From the NCBI GenBank assembly GCA_024235175.1, contig JACKMX010000003.1, forward strand, positions 868,001 through 932,000: DNA of 64,000 bases. Direction: 5' to 3'. A model generated the notes under the pieces. The model saw nothing but the letters and a program-made list of their open reading frames with translations, had not been told where the DNA came from and made no database searches. Position 1 is the first letter of the stretch. Every line of letters begins with the position of its first letter. Below, piece after piece: positions 61,325 through 64,000 of the stretch. The stretch comes from Chromatiaceae bacterium. GTDB lineage: Bacteria; Pseudomonadota; Gammaproteobacteria; Chromatiales; Chromatiaceae. Made by a program: the position numbers and the translations under genes.

Positions 61325-61689
61325 ATGGTGTAACCAGAACTGTAAAACCCGGTGTAGGTTGCATGCTTTAGGGAAAAAAACAGGAGAGGGGTGCAGCATT
61401 CTTTGCTCTGTTTAGTTTCCAACATTTATCAATCTTCATGATAAATAAGAAATTACTTTTTTCCCCCACTTAGATCTGCAAATACTGCTGCAGCCTAGAG
61501 TTCCTTCATCCAGTCGCCTGGTTGAACCTAACATGCTGTTATCAAGAGACTTTATCTAACTATTTAAGGTTGGCATTTTTTCTGCCTTATTAATTGCAAG
61601 CGGCCACTTCCAGTGGATCCCTCCAAGAAGGTTGTGGAAACAGACAGCTGGATTAATTCGTCATGCATTCGATCTACGGAACACTTGCC
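61325..61689. other. Intergenic region with a sigma-54-like promoter
   Basis: About 365 nt without a supported gene. The candidate promoter (61571-61586) lies just upstream of two small membrane genes. A poly-A run (61375-61381) follows the cotransporter stop. Confidence 0.4.
61571..61586 (+). promoter_or_regulatory. Sigma-54 (-24/-12) promoter candidate
   Basis: The sequence tggcattttttctgcc has GG at 61572-61573 and GC at 61584-61585, with the exact 12-nt spacing required. It differs from the consensus at one TTGC position (CTGC). It lies about 105 nt before ATG 61690. An NtrC-type regulator is encoded at 52373. Confidence 0.45.
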
Positions 61690-61863
61690 ATGTTAACTTT
61701 CAGATTTACACCAATCAGACGCATTGCCCTCGCAATTGTCGCCATCGGATTCATCTTCTCGAGCCATTACTTGATTACAGGAGGTTGGCTATTGCAGGTT
61801 CTGGGGATCTATCTCGGACTTGGTCTAACGACTTTATTGATAGCATCTCTTGCGTCGAGTTAG
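61690..61863 (+). CDS. Small membrane protein
   Basis: The 57-aa protein (ATG 61690; ATG 61663 is an alternative) has two hydrophobic helices (about residues 10-27 and 36-55). I do not recognise it. It lies downstream of a sigma-54-like promoter. Confidence 0.45.
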   Translation: MLTFRFTPIRRIALAIVAIGFIFSSHYLITGGWLLQVLGIYLGLGLTTLLIASLASS

Positions 61864-62019
61864 CTGGATGTAGCTGATGGTGGGCTTTTCCAATGAATCT
61901 TGGAGAGAGGAACAAACCATGGCCGTCAATTACAGGACCTAGTCACGACAAACAGAATATCTAGTCATTTGATCTGGCCTGCACAATGCACAAATCAAAA
62001 AAATACCGAGGAGCTAATC

Positions 62020-62328
62020 TTGCCTAAAAGTAAATGCGAACCACATCGCGACCATGAAAAATTTACCGGTGTCCTGGGCCGCAGGGAAATAATCGCGGAC
62101 CAAGGAAAATTTTTTCGCATTGTGCGCACTGTGATGACACATCCGATCTGGGAAGTGGCATCACCCACAACGCAAATCGGAAAACTCATACGACTACTTC
62201 TGATCTTCGTTGGTACGAGCATCCTTATCGTTGAGGCGATAGCTTCGAGCCCGTGGCCCTTAGTCATAGTGATTACGTTAGTGTTCTTTGCCATTGGATG
62301 GGCAAAGGCAGGATCCTCAAATTCCTGA
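62020..62328 (+). CDS. Small membrane protein of unknown family
   Basis: The 102-aa protein starts at TTG 62020 with GAGGAG seven nucleotides upstream. A polar N-terminal half (residues 1-50) is followed by two hydrophobic helices (about 58-76 and 79-96). It could be in the same transcript as the 57-aa gene upstream. Function is unknown. Confidence 0.5.
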   Translation: MPKSKCEPHRDHEKFTGVLGRREIIADQGKFFRIVRTVMTHPIWEVASPTTQIGKLIRLLLIFVGTSILIVEAIASSPWPLVIVITLVFFAIGWAKAGSSNS

Positions 62329-62389
62329 TTGGAATCACCGGTTTTCTTATTTTCATCAGATAATGCAGTTCTGTCTGCTTAGGACTCTG

Positions 62390-62670
62390 CCAAACAGATA
62401 CCAAGGGCTCGTGAAAGGGCAGACTCTTCTCTATGAATCAGATGGTTCGGAATGGTGTAGAGAAAGCTACAGTGCAGTATCACTGCAGTGGATAATCTGG
62501 AAGCAAGCCAATATTCGAAGATCAAACCGTACGGCTAATGCGCGCGGAATTTTCAAAGCAAAAACACTCGATAATCCTCTTTTGACGGGTGCAGCATTTA
62601 CTGCATTGTTCCTTTTTGGAACCCACCTCTTAACTCTCTGATAGATATGGAAAGTCAGTGCCTATTCGGG
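62390..62670. repeat. Diverged 280-bp intergenic repeat, copy 2
   Basis: It aligns with 56921-57202 in the same orientation. The two copies lie outside the paralogous cotransporter genes (one upstream of the first, one downstream of the second) and about 5.2 kb apart. Confidence 0.8.
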
Positions 62671-62782
62671 GGTGCTCCGCAGGTACTGCGCAACATTCTG
62701 CTGCACCTTCGCGAGTGACGGTGAGAGACGCTCGCACTTAGATTCTCTCTGTTTTTATTGAGATTTATATCGATCTGAGAGA

Positions 62783-62798
62783 TGGCATGTTTGTTGAT
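62783..62798 (+). promoter_or_regulatory. Weak sigma-54-like promoter candidate
   Basis: The sequence tggcatgtttgttgat fits the TGGCAYR-N4-TTG part of the consensus at the correct spacing, but the critical C of the -12 GC is A. It lies 36 nt before ATG 62834. Confidence 0.25.
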
Positions 62799-62833
62799 AC
62801 AGAATATCGGATGAACGATTGGAGAAACCTGTT

Positions 62834-63016
62834 ATGAATGACGTGAAAGAAAATTTAATTACATATCACCTGGTTCTGGCTATCGGCCTATTGCTGATTA
62901 TTGTGGGTGAACTGTGGTTGGGGAGTGTGGAACTGACGGTGTTGGGATCCGCCGTGGTCACCCTGGGCATGGTTTCAAGGCATTCGATGGTACGTACCAA
63001 ATTATCACGTCACTGA
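62834..63016 (+). CDS. Small two-helix membrane protein
   Basis: The 60-aa protein has two hydrophobic stretches (about residues 11-28 and 32-48). It lies 61 nt upstream of the DUF47 gene and could be part of its operon. No family was recognised. Confidence 0.5.
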   Translation: MNDVKENLITYHLVLAIGLLLIIVGELWLGSVELTVLGSAVVTLGMVSRHSMVRTKLSRH

Positions 63017-63077
63017 TATACGGAGAGCCCGGTATCCGGCTTTCAATTACAAACCACAAACCAATGAGAACTACTAA

Positions 63078-63743
63078 ATGAATATAAAGGTCGAGAATCT
63101 GGCCCTTTTTGGAAAAACCAAGAATATCGAAAGAATGATAGATGACCTTATGGACTGCATCTCCAACGGCGCAATGATATTTGAAACGGGTATCAATACG
63201 TACCTGGATGGCGTCGAGGAGGGTCGGTGTGATGATCTGGCACACCAGATACGCGATCTTGAGGTGGAAGGCAACCGGTTACGCCGGGAGATCGAAGGTC
63301 ATCTCTATACGGACATGCTAATACCCGATTCCAGAGGAGACGTATTGAGTCTTTTGGAGGATATCAATTATTTACTCGGGCTGGCCGAGGACGTTTTTCT
63401 GGCCATCACCGTTGAGGGCCCGGCGATCGATGACGAGTTCAAGGCGGACTTCAAACTGCTTACGACAGCGGCTGTGAAAGCGGTCGATTCGGCAGTGCTC
63501 GCTTCCAGGGCGTTCTTCAGGAATATTACCGCCGTGCGCGATCATCTCGGCAAAGTTTCATTTCATGAGGAGGAGGCCGACCAGATCGCAGTCCGTCTTA
63601 AAAGGAAGATTTTTACTTCCGATCAGGACCTGCAAAGAAAACTACATAAACGTTATTTTGTGGACAAGCTAGATCGTCTCGCTGACGAAGCTGAGGATGT
63701 CGGCGACTGGCTGGCCATCTATTCGATCAAGCGTTCTCTTTGA
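63078..63743 (+). CDS. DUF47 (TIGR00153) PhoU-like protein, partner of PiT
   Basis: The 221-aa helical protein carries the PhoU-like repeats (LAHQIRDLEVEGNRLRREIEGHLYT and HEEEADQIAVRLKRKIF). It lies 76 nt upstream of the PiT permease gene on the same strand, the standard arrangement for this family. It should regulate or assist the permease. It shares little obvious sequence with the other DUF47 protein at 45254-45934. Confidence 0.93.
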   Translation: MNIKVENLALFGKTKNIERMIDDLMDCISNGAMIFETGINTYLDGVEEGRCDDLAHQIRDLEVEGNRLRREIEGHLYTDMLIPDSRGDVLSLLEDINYLLGLAEDVFLAITVEGPAIDDEFKADFKLLTTAAVKAVDSAVLASRAFFRNITAVRDHLGKVSFHEEEADQIAVRLKRKIFTSDQDLQRKLHKRYFVDKLDRLADEAEDVGDWLAIYSIKRSL

Positions 63744-63819
63744 GCTTCCGGTATATATCGGTGTTACCCGGGCCGGGTAACGGAATATTGCGCTCAATCA
63801 CCTCAATGAAGAGATTCGT

Positions 63820-64000
63820 ATGGAAATAACAGTTCTGATTTTTCTCACCAGCGGCTTGTTTCTGGGCTGGTCCCTGGGTGCTAACGATGCGGCAAATGTG
63901 TTCGGGACCGCCGTTGCCAGTCGCATGATCCAGTTCACTACCGCAGCCATTATCTGCTCGATTTTTCTGATATTGGGTGCGGTGATCAGCGGTGCCGGAG
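63820..64000 (+). CDS. Inorganic phosphate transporter PiT (3' end outside window)
   Basis: Only the first 60 residues are visible. They contain the PiT signature GANDAANVFGTAVASR after a first transmembrane helix (FLTSGLFLGWSLG) and a second helix (AAIICSIFLILGAVISGAG). Phosphate is taken up with protons or as a metal complex in this family. ATG 63820 is the first start in this frame. The gene continues past the window. Confidence 0.92.
   Translation, partial: MEITVLIFLTSGLFLGWSLGANDAANVFGTAVASRMIQFTTAAIICSIFLILGAVISGAG

Noticed and set aside
62288..62641. 117-codon open frame covering repeat copy 2
   Set aside because: The frame is not conserved in copy 1, which has a stop and single-base indels, and the start lies inside another gene.
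1..64000. CRISPR arrays, tRNA or rRNA genes
   Set aside because: No regularly spaced repeats and no tRNA- or rRNA-like sequence seen on either strand.

Overview
The window looks like a gammaproteobacterial chromosome carrying an integrative and conjugative element (ICE) of the PFGI-1/SPI-7/ICEclc type. No rRNA or tRNA gene is visible. The chromosomal part encodes several Na/Pi cotransporters, PhoU-like proteins, a PiT permease and an NtrC-type two-component system. Placement in a sulfur-oxidising or Chromatiales-like lineage is only a guess.

Layout. (1) 0-5.2 kb: ICE replication and maintenance module, with the STY4528-type protein C-terminus, PFL_4669, a ParR-like/ParM pair, DUF3577, RadC and DUF6573. 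Several of these genes are preceded by structured leaders. (2) 5.2-10 kb: inserted cargo, namely an IS110-family transposase split by an amber codon, a NYN/OST-HTH protein, a membrane protein and DNA polymerase IV. (3) 10.6-18.5 kb: an ICE integrase-domain gene whose 3' end was cut by a recombinase-in-trio element (RIT B). The third recombinase gene of RIT B was in turn split by a second element (RIT A). Both insertions leave inverted ends and short flanking duplications. (4) 18.6-41.2 kb: the conjugation module in canonical order (PilL, PFL_4693, transglycosylase, PFL_4695, TraD, PFL_4697, RAQPRD, PFL_4701 to PFL_4706, PFL_4709 to PFL_4711, TraG). Two toxin-antitoxin pairs interrupt it after PFL_4697. 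A low-GC, oppositely oriented nuclease-NTPase gene, a candidate anti-phage protein, interrupts it after TraC. (5) 41.2-44.2 kb: the right flank of the ICE, with a deletion-fused hsdR/hsdM remnant and a membrane-anchored Mrr-like nuclease. No relaxase or ICE integrase is seen, so this end appears eroded or rearranged.

(6) 45-64 kb: chromosomal inorganic-phosphate region. It holds a DUF47 (PhoU-like) gene, three Na/Pi cotransporter genes with PhoU-like tails, a CHASE/PAS histidine kinase with its sigma-54 response regulator, several small membrane proteins, and a DUF47-PiT pair that runs off the window. A complete 1388-bp IS1111-group element sits in the loop of a REP-like hairpin, and its 3' non-coding end contains matches to both halves of that target, as expected for a bridge RNA. 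A 280-bp diverged intergenic repeat occurs twice.

How the parts fit: regions 1 and 4 are one ICE backbone (replication, partition, type IV secretion), regions 2, 3 and 5 are later insertions into it, and region 6 is host DNA devoted to phosphate or anion transport and its regulation.
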